From contig JAHYIS010000005.1 in the NCBI GenBank assembly GCA_019429385.1, positions 43,192 through 107,191 of the forward strand: a DNA stretch of 64,000 nt, in the 5' to 3' direction. The DNA is from ANME-2 cluster archaeon (GTDB taxonomy: Archaea > Halobacteriota > Methanosarcinia > Methanosarcinales > Methanocomedenaceae). A program made the translations under genes and the position numbers. Below, piece by piece: positions 1 to 8,062 of the stretch. The notes below the pieces were generated by a model. It worked only from the letters and a program-made list of their open reading frames with translations. It made no database searches and was not told the origin of the DNA. Numbering within the stretch: position 1 is the stretch's first letter; the number at the start of each line of letters is the position of its first letter.

Positions 1-2
1 CC

Positions 3-2135
3 AGGTGGCCCTTCGACAAGTTCGTGACCGCGGACAAGACCCTGACCACTGCCATGAAGAGCACGGGCGAGGTCATGGCTATCGGGCGCACCATTGAAGA
101 AGCCATGAAGAAGGCCATCCGCAGTCTTGATGTGGATATGTATTTCGGGTTCAGGGAGTGGAGCCATGATGAGGTCATTGACCTGCTGACCACCCCCACC
201 CATGAGCGGTTATTTGCCATGTACCATGCCCTGAAAACGACCTTTATCATTGATGAGATATCAAAAATCACCTCTATCGACCCCTTCTTCCTGCAAAAGA
301 TCCAGAACATCATCAGGATGGAAGCTACCCTGCGCTCAGAGTTGACCCGGGATACCCTTCGCAGTGCCAAGAGAATGGGCTTCACCGATGAAGAGATCGG
401 GAAGCTCACTGGCAAGACACGGGAAGAGATCAACGATATGCGCCGTACGATGGGAATTACAGCCACGTACAAGATGGTGGATACCTGTGCCGCCGAGTTC
501 GCGGCCGAGACCCCGTATTACTATTCATGCTATGAAGAGATGTGCGAGGATGAGCCTTCGGACAACAGGAAAGTGCTGATACTTGGTGCGGGACCTATCC
601 GCATCGGGCAGGGTATTGAGTTCGATTACTGCACCGTTCATGCCGTGACCGCTCTGCGGGAAGAGGGTATCGAAACCCATATCATCAACAATAACCCGGA
701 AACCGTATCAACCGATTACGATACTTCTGATAAATTATTTTTCGAACCACTGACCCTTGAGGATGTGATGAATGTTATCGAACGGGAACGACCCTGGGGT
801 GTGATGGTGCAGTTCGGAGGCCAGACCTCGGTGAACCTGGCAATACCCCTGCAAAGTGAACTGCAGCGCAGGACCGACCTGGATACCATTATCCTGGGCA
901 CATCACCTGACGACATGGATCTGGCTGAGAACAGGGAACTGTTCAATAAAATGCTCCAGAAGATGGGGATACCCCAGCCGGAAGCAGGTTATGCTTCATC
1001 AGAGGCCGAGGCCCGGGAAGTTGCAGCACGTATCGGATATCCGGTACTGGTACGTCCCTCGTACGTGCTGGGCGGCAGGGCCATGGAGATAGTGTATGAT
1101 GAGGACGACCTGAACCGCTATATGCACGAAGCGGTACGGGTCTCACCCAAGCATCCGGTACTTATCGATGATTTCCTTGAGAACTCGATCGAAATTGATG
1201 TGGATGCAGTGTGCGATGGTGAGGACGTGATCATTGGCGCTATCATGGAGCACATCGAGGAGGCAGGGATACACAGCGGGGATTCGGCCTGTGTGATACC
1301 GCCCCAGTCACTGGGAAAATACGTGCTGGATACGGTCAGGGATTATGTCAGGCGCATCGCACTCGGGCTGCGGGTGAAAGGTATCCTGAACATCCAGATG
1401 GCTTACAAGGACAGGGTGGTGTATGTGCTGGAAGCGAACCCCCGCAGCAGCCGTACCATTCCCTTCGTGTCCAAGGCAGTGGGCCTGCCGATGGCTAAGA
1501 TCGCAGCCAAGGCCATGATGGGCATATCGCTCAAGGAACAGGGATTCGTGACCGAACCTGTGCCTAAAAATGTCTCTGTAAAAGAAGTGTTGCTCCCCTT
1601 TGACAAACTGCCGGGAGCCGACCCCCTCTTAAGTCCTGAGATGCGCAGTACCGGGGAGGTCATGGGCGTGGATTATAGTTTCGGGCTGGCTTTCTTCAAG
1701 GCAGAACTGGCAGCTGATAACGCACTGCCAATGCAGGGTAAGGTGTTCATGTCCATCAGGGACCCGGATAAGCCTGCGCTGATGCAGGTGGCCAGGAAGA
1801 TGGTCGATGCAGGACTTGAGTTGATCGCAACCAGCGGCACCGCACAGTACCTGGCAAGGAAAAGTATCGATGTAACGGCAATAAAGAAAGTTCATGAAGG
1901 AAGTCCCAATATCATAGAACTCATGCGTACCGGTGATGTGGGTCTGGTCATTAACACACCCACCGGCAAGATGACACGCAAGGATGGACGGCGGATACGC
2001 AGGGCTGCTGTGGACTACGGAATACCATATATCACCACCATACAGGCAGCAATGGCAGCGGCCGATGCCATTGAGGCAATGAAGAGGGGCAAACTTTCCA
2101 TTAAGAGTATCGGTGAGTACCATTCCGAGATGTGA
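3..2135 (+). CDS. carB: Carbamoyl-phosphate synthase large subunit, C-terminal two thirds (5' end outside window)
   Basis: The large subunit joins bicarbonate, ammonia (from CarA glutaminase) and two ATP into carbamoyl phosphate for pyrimidine and arginine synthesis. The reading frame is open from base 3, before the first internal start, so the gene is cut by the window edge; about 710 of the usual ~1070 residues are present. Visible parts in order are the end of the first synthetase unit, the oligomerisation segment, the second pre-ATP-grasp and ATP-grasp unit (VLILGAGPIRIGQG near residue 195, then QFGGQTSVNLA and EANPRSSRTIPF), and the C-terminal MGS-like allosteric domain (ATSGTAQYL, near residue 610). 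The stop is 4 bases before the next gene's ATG. The family assignment is very secure. Confidence 0.98.
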   Translation, partial: RWPFDKFVTADKTLTTAMKSTGEVMAIGRTIEEAMKKAIRSLDVDMYFGFREWSHDEVIDLLTTPTHERLFAMYHALKTTFIIDEISKITSIDPFFLQKIQNIIRMEATLRSELTRDTLRSAKRMGFTDEEIGKLTGKTREEINDMRRTMGITATYKMVDTCAAEFAAETPYYYSCYEEMCEDEPSDNRKVLILGAGPIRIGQGIEFDYCTVHAVTALREEGIETHIINNNPETVSTDYDTSDKLFFEPLTLEDVMNVIERERPWGVMVQFGGQTSVNLAIPLQSELQRRTDLDTIILGTSPDDMDLAENRELFNKMLQKMGIPQPEAGYASSEAEAREVAARIGYPVLVRPSYVLGGRAMEIVYDEDDLNRYMHEAVRVSPKHPVLIDDFLENSIEIDVDAVCDGEDVIIGAIMEHIEEAGIHSGDSACVIPPQSLGKYVLDTVRDYVRRIALGLRVKGILNIQMAYKDRVVYVLEANPRSSRTIPFVSKAVGLPMAKIAAKAMMGISLKEQGFVTEPVPKNVSVKEVLLPFDKLPGADPLLSPEMRSTGEVMGVDYSFGLAFFKAELAADNALPMQGKVFMSIRDPDKPALMQVARKMVDAGLELIATSGTAQYLARKSIDVTAIKKVHEGSPNIIELMRTGDVGLVINTPTGKMTRKDGRRIRRAAVDYGIPYITTIQAAMAAADAIEAMKRGKLSIKSIGEYHSEM

Positions 2136-2139
2136 AAAT

Positions 2140-2673
2140 ATGAAAATACTGGCATTGATAGGCAGCCCCAGGAAAGAGGGGAACACTGACATTCTGGTAG
2201 ATTCAGTGCTGGGCGGTGCAAAGGCTGCCGGGCACCAGGGCGAAAAACATTACCTGTACGACCTCGACCTGCTGCCGTGCATTGATTGCCGCAACTGCAA
2301 GAACGGTGATAAAGTATGTACCAGGGACGACGACATGAAGTATATCTACCCGAAGATAGAGGGTGCGGACGTGATACTGTTCGGAACGCCCCTGTACTGG
2401 TACGGGCCGTCGGGTCCCATGAAACTGCTCATGGACAGGCTGCTGCCCTATAGCGAGACCGACATGCTGAAGGGTAAACGTGCGGTGCTGGTCATTCCTT
2501 CTGCCGAAGGAGCTGGTGCCTGTGAGGCAGTTGTCAGGATGTTCAAGCTTTCTTTTGATTACCTGGGAATTGATATCACTGATGTATTGTTACCAATGGC
2601 TTATGAGAGAGAGGAGATTTCAGGAAATACAGAGGAACTGGAACGGGCCAGAAGAGTTGGAGCATTGCTGTAG
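2140..2673 (+). CDS. Iron-sulfur flavoprotein, NADPH-dependent FMN reductase fold
   Basis: A 177-residue flavodoxin-fold protein that should bind FMN and transfer electrons. It opens with the FMN phosphate loop (LIGSPRKEGNT) and carries the compact cysteine motif C47-x2-C50-x2-C53-x6-C60, which in the archaeal Isf family binds a 4Fe-4S cluster. A second family signature follows (FGTPLYWYGPSGPMK). I prefer ATG 2140 over the in-frame GTG at 2113, because 2113 lies inside carB and adds nine residues in front of the conserved beta strand. Isf proteins act as dimers that accept electrons from ferredoxin and reduce O2, peroxide or other acceptors in methanogens; the actual partner here cannot be seen. 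It lies just behind carB on the same strand, with no functional link obvious. Confidence 0.88.
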   Translation: MKILALIGSPRKEGNTDILVDSVLGGAKAAGHQGEKHYLYDLDLLPCIDCRNCKNGDKVCTRDDDMKYIYPKIEGADVILFGTPLYWYGPSGPMKLLMDRLLPYSETDMLKGKRAVLVIPSAEGAGACEAVVRMFKLSFDYLGIDITDVLLPMAYEREEISGNTEELERARRVGALL

Positions 2674-2687
2674 CTATAGAATATCAA

Positions 2688-4013
2688 CTATATTATTGAC
2701 ATAAACAACCATACTGGAATGAACCAGACCTCGACGCCATTGAACACTTCCATTCTAAGTTCATTCTTTGTGACTATGATGCCTCTGGTTAATTTAAACT
2801 TCTTGCAGAATTTTAGAACTGATCTGATGTCGCTCTGGCCTATAGAATTCTGGTATTTTACCTCTACAGGCATTGGTGTATTTTCAATGGAAACTATAAA
2901 GTCCACCTCTTCAACATCACGCCAGTAACTAACGTTTTCAAACTTCCTGATCAGATGGGTGAATACACAATTTTCCACCTGTACCGGTTCATCAACAGAT
3001 GTGGAAATGGCATTCCTGAGCCCTGTATCTATCATATATACCTTCTTTTCTTTTTGCATGACCGCTTTTGATGAATAAGAGAAATAATTTACCATGAAAA
3101 CAAGGTACGTTTCCTCAAGATACCTGACATACCTGATCACAGTTTCCACATCAATACCAAGAGCAGATGAAATTTTCCGGAAGCTGAACCTGTTACCGAT
3201 ATTCTGTGCAAGAAATACCGCAATACTCTCGAGAGCCCTTACATCCCTGACAGGATACATTTTTAAAATATCTTTGTAGATTGTGTCGTAGAAATACTGT
3301 TTCAATATTTCTCTGGATTTTCCAGCATCCTCATTAATAGTCCTCGGATAGCCGCCGGAGTAAAGATATTCCTTGAATAAGAGAATCAACTTATTATTGA
3401 ATGGAAGGACAGCATTATAAGCATCTTCAAAGTTTTTGTAAGAAAAGGCTGTCTTTTCCATTCGTATAGTATCCCTGGCCTGTATAAATTCACGATACGA
3501 AAATGGATATATCAAAAACCTTAAATTGCGTCCGGTAAGAGCCGCAGATTCATCTTTTATGGCAAGCGAACTTGAACCGGATACAATGAACTTTATATTC
3601 GCATACTGATCAAAGTATTTTTTCAGCCACATCTCCCACCCTTTGAAATACTGGACCTCATCTATGAAGACATATATTTTCTGGTCTTTTACCTCTCGAA
3701 GGATGATGTCCTGGTATGATTCAAACAGTCGGATAAATAAATCGTCTCCCATATCCAGGGTTATTTCCGGATCATCAAGCGATATATACATGATATGCTT
3801 CGGGCTGATACCGCTTTGCAGGAGTGAATGTATAAGCTGGTAAATTATGGTTGTTTTTCCCGACCTTCGGGGACCTATGAGAGTAAGTATCTCCCGGTCA
3901 TATATGAATTGTTCAATTTCACCTGTTTTTTCACGTGGAATTGTATCCCGATATTCCAATGGTATATCACCGGTTGTCCACCAGTTGTTAACCTGGAATA
4001 GGTATTCTTTCAT
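2688..4013 (-). CDS. AAA-type ATPase with C-terminal DUF4143 domain
   Basis: A 441-residue protein of the large archaeal/bacterial ATPase family with an N-terminal AAA_14 ATPase and a C-terminal DUF4143 nuclease-like domain. Walker A is GPRRSGKTT (near residue 47), Walker B is VFIDEVQYF (near 115) and sensor-like SGSSSLAI follows. The C-terminal half holds a winged-helix-like segment and ends with VDFIVS...VEVKYQNS, a D-x(n)-ExK pattern typical of PD-(D/E)XK folds. Members occur in many copies in archaeal genomes and their role is not established. It is paralogous to the ORF at 8063-9427, with the same C-terminal strand pattern ending in WFIPVWLF against LFIPLWLF. It is a single gene, facing carB and isf. 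Confidence 0.9.
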   Translation of the reverse strand: MKEYLFQVNNWWTTGDIPLEYRDTIPREKTGEIEQFIYDREILTLIGPRRSGKTTIIYQLIHSLLQSGISPKHIMYISLDDPEITLDMGDDLFIRLFESYQDIILREVKDQKIYVFIDEVQYFKGWEMWLKKYFDQYANIKFIVSGSSSLAIKDESAALTGRNLRFLIYPFSYREFIQARDTIRMEKTAFSYKNFEDAYNAVLPFNNKLILLFKEYLYSGGYPRTINEDAGKSREILKQYFYDTIYKDILKMYPVRDVRALESIAVFLAQNIGNRFSFRKISSALGIDVETVIRYVRYLEETYLVFMVNYFSYSSKAVMQKEKKVYMIDTGLRNAISTSVDEPVQVENCVFTHLIRKFENVSYWRDVEEVDFIVSIENTPMPVEVKYQNSIGQSDIRSVLKFCKKFKLTRGIIVTKNELRMEVFNGVEVWFIPVWLFMSII

Positions 4014-4076
4014 AGGTATCCGTTTTGAGGTGATTGTTTATTAAATTGTCGGTTTAATCCAACGATTTTTCTCATT

Positions 4077-4100
4077 TATTGTCGTTTTTATATGACAATA
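4077..4100. promoter_or_regulatory. Inverted repeat upstream of DUF4143 ATPase
   Basis: TATTGTC (4077-4083) and GACAATA (4094-4100) form a perfect 7-bp dyad with a 10-nt AT-rich spacer, about 65 bp upstream of the minus-strand ATG at 4013. It may be an operator or simply part of an AT-rich promoter; no factor is identified. Confidence 0.3.
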
Positions 4101-4161
4101 TACCAATTACAGCCTGCACATTACATTTATTAATTGTTACTGAGCATAAATAACCCATGCC

Positions 4162-5388
4162 TCATACCAGAAAAACATAGTACACTGCACAATTGATCAC
4201 GGTCAGGGGTATCCCGATCTTGACAAAGTCCATGAATCTAATAGTATGACCGTATTTTTCGGCATTATGTATGATTATCACATTACTGGCAGCACCCAGA
4301 ATGGTCAGATTTCCTGCTATAGTACTTCCTGCAGCTAATGCCATCAATTGTGGAACACCTGCGTCAGCCAGGGTCAGGATGGGCAGGTAAAGTGCCACCA
4401 GCGGCACATTTGAAATGAACTGGCTCAGGATGATACTGACAGCAAGTATCATCGGGGTTGAAGCTGCATCCAGCGGGACCCTGTCTAACTGGTACTGGAA
4501 AAAACCCGTATTCCACACACTCTGCATCAGTATGAACATTGATATGAAAAATATCAGGGTATGCCAGTCAATACGGGATAGTATCTTCAATCGTTGTGTG
4601 TGGGCCATGATGGGAATGGCTGCAATAAGGCTCATGTATGCCAGATCAAGGGTAAAGCTGGCATGGAACATTATCAGACCGATTTTCAAGAAGATAAGTG
4701 ATACCAGCATTAAGAGAGACAACCTGGAAAGAAATGCCAGGCGGTAATCTCGTATTGGTTCTTCGGAATGGTTCAGCGCACCGCTTGTAAAACTCTGCCT
4801 GAAGCTCAGTTTTAATACTACAAAAGCCAGCAAAATATTGATTAGAGTGGGTAAGAACAGGTATCGTAAAAAAGTAACGAACAAATCGATAATGTTCCCA
4901 TCAAGGGCTATCAGGAGATTCTGGGGATTGCCTATAGGGCTCATGACACTACCTGTCGTTATGGAAAATGCAAGAGCGAGCAGCAGCAGTTTTGGGGAGA
5001 TACCGTGTTTTCCTGCAAGGTGCAGCATCACCGGAGTACCGATAATGGCAAGGGTGTCGTTCATGATAAGAGCAGATGCAAAACCCATGACCACCATGAT
5101 GGTAAATACCAGCATATCCATGGACTTTGCTCTCCTGAATATTCGATAGGTGAGGTGACCCAGGTACCCGCTGTCTTCCAGGGACTGCCCGATGACGAAA
5201 ACACCGAACAGGAACAGTAGTACGTCCAGGTTCACCGACCGTGCGGATTCTATGGGAGATATCTGCCCGGTTACCACAACACCTGCTGCACCCAGGGTCA
5301 TTACCTGCCAGATAGGTAGCCGAACTTTTCCTATCTTCCTTACAGCGATGAGGATAAAGACCAGGAAAAGAATGAATATCGCAAGCAC
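4162..5388 (-). CDS. ArsB/NhaD-like ion transporter (IT superfamily permease)
   Basis: A 408-residue, highly hydrophobic protein with about ten to eleven predicted membrane helices. It matches the ArsB/NhaD/CitMHS group of secondary transporters: an N-terminal hydrophobic hairpin, FGVFVIGQSLEDSG, the MNDTLAIIGTPVML segment near residue 110, GSVMSPIGNPQN near 146, and a related half near the end (FISNVPLVALYLP, AAGSTIAGNLTILGAASN). The two similar Asn/Pro-rich loops reflect the inverted repeat architecture of the superfamily. The substrate could be sodium/proton, arsenite or a dicarboxylate; the sequence alone does not decide. The start is GTG at 5388; no arsR or arsenate reductase is near, which weakens an arsenic role. 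Confidence 0.82.
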   Translation of the reverse strand: MLAIFILFLVFILIAVRKIGKVRLPIWQVMTLGAAGVVVTGQISPIESARSVNLDVLLFLFGVFVIGQSLEDSGYLGHLTYRIFRRAKSMDMLVFTIMVVMGFASALIMNDTLAIIGTPVMLHLAGKHGISPKLLLLALAFSITTGSVMSPIGNPQNLLIALDGNIIDLFVTFLRYLFLPTLINILLAFVVLKLSFRQSFTSGALNHSEEPIRDYRLAFLSRLSLLMLVSLIFLKIGLIMFHASFTLDLAYMSLIAAIPIMAHTQRLKILSRIDWHTLIFFISMFILMQSVWNTGFFQYQLDRVPLDAASTPMILAVSIILSQFISNVPLVALYLPILTLADAGVPQLMALAAGSTIAGNLTILGAASNVIIIHNAEKYGHTIRFMDFVKIGIPLTVINCAVYYVFLV

Positions 5389-5487
5389 AGACCTGATATA
5401 AGGTCATACGGATTATATTAACCATCTCATCGTTACCGCAGAAAAATCCCTAAATACTTGCGGACGAAATGAATTATGGAGATTACT

Positions 5488-5877
5488 ATGCCATTAGCCA
5501 GATTCATACCACAACAAAAACGCATGTCTACCACGGTAGGCGGAATGCTCATACTGGTCAGCGAGACCATGTTCCTGTTCTCATTGCTGAATTTCGTACT
5601 GGTGACCCGGATACAATACTACAACCCTGGTGATGCATACATGCGCCAGTTATTTCCCAGTTACCTGCTGTTCCTGGGAATCCTGGCTGCCGGGGCACTG
5701 CTGGTAATGATATTCGTGTATGTGTTCATATTACCCAGCAAGATGGTATTCTCGCAACAACAGGCAATAAAGGATGAGCGCAGCCCTACCCATAACCTGC
5801 TCATGGAAGTGCACAGGGAACTGGGTGAACTGAGGGACGAAATGGCCAGTCTTCGACAGTTGATAGATAAGGTTTAA
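5488..5877 (+). CDS. Small two-helix membrane protein, unknown
   Basis: 129 residues with two clear hydrophobic segments, about residues 17-40 (GGMLILVSETMFLFSLLNF) and 50-75 (LLFLGILAAGALLVMIFVYVF), followed by a soluble tail with a possible coiled coil (LMEVHRELGELRDEMASLRQ). I chose ATG 5488 because GGAG sits 6 nt upstream, inside the longer frame that starts at 5476. The family is not recognised. It points toward tRNA-Arg and has no partner gene on its strand. Confidence 0.65.
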   Translation: MPLARFIPQQKRMSTTVGGMLILVSETMFLFSLLNFVLVTRIQYYNPGDAYMRQLFPSYLLFLGILAAGALLVMIFVYVFILPSKMVFSQQQAIKDERSPTHNLLMEVHRELGELRDEMASLRQLIDKV

Positions 5878-5930
5878 GATAATTGGATTGTATATGAAGG
5901 TCGCTCACATAATGCATTTGGGCGAGCAGT

Positions 5931-6002
5931 GTCCCGATAGGGTAGCGGATATCCTTGAAGCCTGCGGAGTTTCAGACCCGGGTTCGAGTCCCGGTCGGGA
6001 CG
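5931..6002 (+). tRNA. tRNA-Arg (anticodon GCG)
   Basis: A 72-nt cloverleaf. Acceptor GTCCCGA pairs perfectly with TCGGGAC, followed by discriminator G. The anticodon stem GAAGC/GTTTC closes a 7-nt loop CTGCGGA with GCG at 5964-5966, reading CGC and CGU. The T arm is CCGGG-TTCGAGT-CCCGG. The D arm has A14 and GG. CCA is not encoded and there is no intron. Confidence 0.95.
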
Positions 6003-6024
6003 TCTTTCCTTTAGACCTTGATCA

Positions 6025-6519
6025 TCAGAGCAGGAATTTCTCGAACCGCTCTTTGGGAGCCTTGCATATAGGACACATGTGCGGAGGCTCGGCCCTTGCG
6101 GCCAGGTAGCCACATACCGTACAACGCCAGACTGAGATATCTTTATCACTTTCTGCCACTGTCATGTCCACGTCCTCACCTTTGCCGAGTATCTTCTCCA
6201 CAGGCCGCCTCTCGGGTATGGGGAGGTGGGGTCTTGTGCCGCGTATCCAATTTTCGTCTACGTATAACGTGCAGTAGCAGCATCCGAATTCCTCAAGGTC
6301 CGGGTCCCGGTAGTCACAGGGGCAGATAATATCCATATCCTTGGCAAGGGTACCTGAGGCAAGCCGGCAGGGACATGAGCGGTATCCATACCGTTTTTCG
6401 TTCTCGACCAGGCCAATGAGCAGGTCTTCGAGTATGACCGTATCAGATTGCATAGTATACCCGCCTTCATCTGCCAGCTGCTTTAATTCTGCGTATAACG
6501 CTTCTGTCTCTTCGTTCAT
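6025..6519 (-). CDS. Ferredoxin:disulfide (thioredoxin) reductase catalytic subunit fused to rubredoxin
   Basis: A 164-residue protein in two parts. Residues 1-110 have the cysteines of the FTR catalytic chain: CPC (49-51), CPC (66-68) and CCYC (80-83), which hold a 4Fe-4S cluster beside a redox-active disulfide. Residues 128-164 form a rubredoxin-type domain with C133-x2-C136 and C149-x2-C152 around WRCTVCGY. Methanosarcina has such a ferredoxin:disulfide reductase, in which the rubredoxin centre feeds electrons to the catalytic cluster. It should reduce a thioredoxin or glutaredoxin partner. Its ATG overlaps the stop of the upstream glutaredoxin-like gene (ATGA), so the two are translated together and may work as a reductase-substrate pair. 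Confidence 0.93.
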   Translation of the reverse strand: MNEETEALYAELKQLADEGGYTMQSDTVILEDLLIGLVENEKRYGYRSCPCRLASGTLAKDMDIICPCDYRDPDLEEFGCCYCTLYVDENWIRGTRPHLPIPERRPVEKILGKGEDVDMTVAESDKDISVWRCTVCGYLAARAEPPHMCPICKAPKERFEKFLL

Positions 6520-6764
6520 AGTCCCAGCGCCCTGTCTACTTTCTCTTTATCATACCCAACTATTACTTTGCCGTTTATCACTGCAGTGGGAAAACTGATA
6601 GATGGATTCAGTTCCATGACCTTCATGAGGACCTTTTCCCGCTCGCTTCCAGATAATGTATCTACATCAATATAATCGAATTCAAAGCCGTTGTCCCTGA
6701 GATACTTTTTCAGGCCTTTGCAGTATACGCATGTGCTTAGTGTGTAAAGCATGATAGTGGTCAT
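6516..6764 (-). CDS. Glutaredoxin/NrdH-like thiol redox protein
   Basis: 82 residues with a thioredoxin fold. The active site is TCVYCK (C12, C15), close to the N terminus, and the cis-proline segment is SFPTAVINGK, both hallmarks of small glutaredoxins and NrdH redoxins. A glycine pair for glutathione is absent, which fits an archaeon without glutathione. It is the first gene of a two-gene unit and overlaps the FTR-rubredoxin gene by 4 nt, which suggests it is that enzyme's electron acceptor. The start is ATG 6764. The target (ribonucleotide reductase or other disulfides) is not shown. Confidence 0.88.
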   Translation of the reverse strand: MTTIMLYTLSTCVYCKGLKKYLRDNGFEFDYIDVDTLSGSEREKVLMKVMELNPSISFPTAVINGKVIVGYDKEKVDRALGL

Positions 6765-6828
6765 GGTTTGTGGAATCCCCCTGTGATGTTAACCTTGTTC
6801 CTGCTTTGAGTTAGACGTCATTACCTAT

Positions 6829-7590
6829 TTATTTTACTACCGGTGATGCATCCTCATCAAATGGATTGGTCCTCATGGCAAGAGAGAACAGGTACGGGTA
6901 ATTACCTTTCAGGTGTTGCATGTAATCCAGCCAGGAGTCGCCCAATATGGTATATGCCCGCTTGATATCGCCGCCCAAATGTGCACGGTCGCTATCTGGT
7001 AATTGTGTAACGTCTTTCCTGCTGGCCAGTTCTTCTGTAAGATGAAATACTGCACGGAGCAGATCGGTAAAAATTTCATGTTCCAGCAGCACAGGATTTT
7101 CCAGTAACCTTACCATGAAGTCCCTCTTGAACAAAAGGAACCGGCGTAGTTCTTCCAGGTCGATCTTTTGCATATCCACGCCGAATTCATAATTCCTCAG
7201 GTGTTTATCTGCACGGGAAAAATCCTGGTCTGACCAATCAGCAGTTATGATGAGACCTTCCCTAATCTCGTCCAGCCCCGGGTCATTGTCAGAAAGCACT
7301 GTGAGCAATCTTGTTCCGACCTCGCTGAAGAAAGCCCCGATTACCATGTTCAGTTTTTCCAGCCTAAAATGTTTTTCCTTCCTGTCAAGTAACTGGTGTA
7401 TTATCAGGGTGACCAGCAGAACTTCGATAGGAACGAAGGCGATGTCTCCTATCAGGTATATGAAGATATGGTGGACATCATGGAAGATCAAATAATGTAC
7501 GAAGTACCATAATGCTGATAACAGGACCAATGCCATACCGAACAGGATTTGCCATTTTATGTGTTTCATAGACTTATGTTCACCAATCAA
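6829..7590 (-). CDS. Membrane protein with two N-terminal helices and a helical cytoplasmic domain, unknown
   Basis: 253 residues. Two hydrophobic segments lie at about 13-35 and 42-65, followed by a long charged helical region (LDRKEKHFRLEKLNMVIG onward) without cysteine clusters or known catalytic motifs. It reads like a conserved hypothetical membrane protein of methanogens. The start could be GTG/ATG-proximal at 7590 or ATG 7569 (MKHIKWQ), which would put the first helix nearer the N terminus. It is a lone gene, with a 65-nt gap to the glutaredoxin-like gene. Confidence 0.7.
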   Translation of the reverse strand: MIGEHKSMKHIKWQILFGMALVLLSALWYFVHYLIFHDVHHIFIYLIGDIAFVPIEVLLVTLIIHQLLDRKEKHFRLEKLNMVIGAFFSEVGTRLLTVLSDNDPGLDEIREGLIITADWSDQDFSRADKHLRNYEFGVDMQKIDLEELRRFLLFKRDFMVRLLENPVLLEHEIFTDLLRAVFHLTEELASRKDVTQLPDSDRAHLGGDIKRAYTILGDSWLDYMQHLKGNYPYLFSLAMRTNPFDEDASPVVK

Positions 7591-8062
7591 TCAACCTAAC
7601 AGTAAAATTCATCAAATTTCATCCAAGTTAATCAATGATACATAAGGATAAAACTAATACATTAAAAAGTGACTTAATTGCCATACTTCAGCCATAACTT
7701 CATGATTTTTATATATTTAATAACAAAAATCCACAATGGTTTAATGATATTTACTATATCTTTCAATTTTATTTGATATTGTCTTGGCCTTTTTCTAATA
7801 TAAAAACCTCTTTTAAATAAGAAATTAAAGATTAAATGAAATAAATGTTTCTTATACACTATCTGAAAAGATACTCTTAATTAGAACATTATTATCAACT
7901 TCGGCTCCAAGATAAGCAGCCTGCTATGTGATATCACATCAGCATGTAACCATATACTGCCCTTTCCACTAAATATTAGAAATCTCATGAGTACATTTCC
8001 CATAAATTTGATGCAAATACACACCGCAACATTTACATATATGTTACATACTATATTTGCAT
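7591..8062. other. AT-rich intergenic region with palindromes
   Basis: No convincing gene. A minus-strand open frame of 61 codons (7674-7859) is lysine/isoleucine-rich low-complexity sequence and was not accepted. Two structured sites occur: a perfect 14-bp palindrome ATGTGATATCACAT (7926-7939), and a 9-bp inverted repeat ATGCAAATA (8011-8019) with TATTTGCAT (8054-8062) whose right arm touches the start codon of the next gene and encloses the 10-bp palindrome ACATATATGT. Confidence 0.5.

Noticed and set aside
2015..2192. Minus-strand frames across the carB/isf junction
   Set aside because: Shadows of the two strongly supported plus-strand genes.
7674..7859. 61-codon minus-strand open frame
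   Set aside because: Low-complexity, very AT-rich sequence with no ribosome site or family signature.
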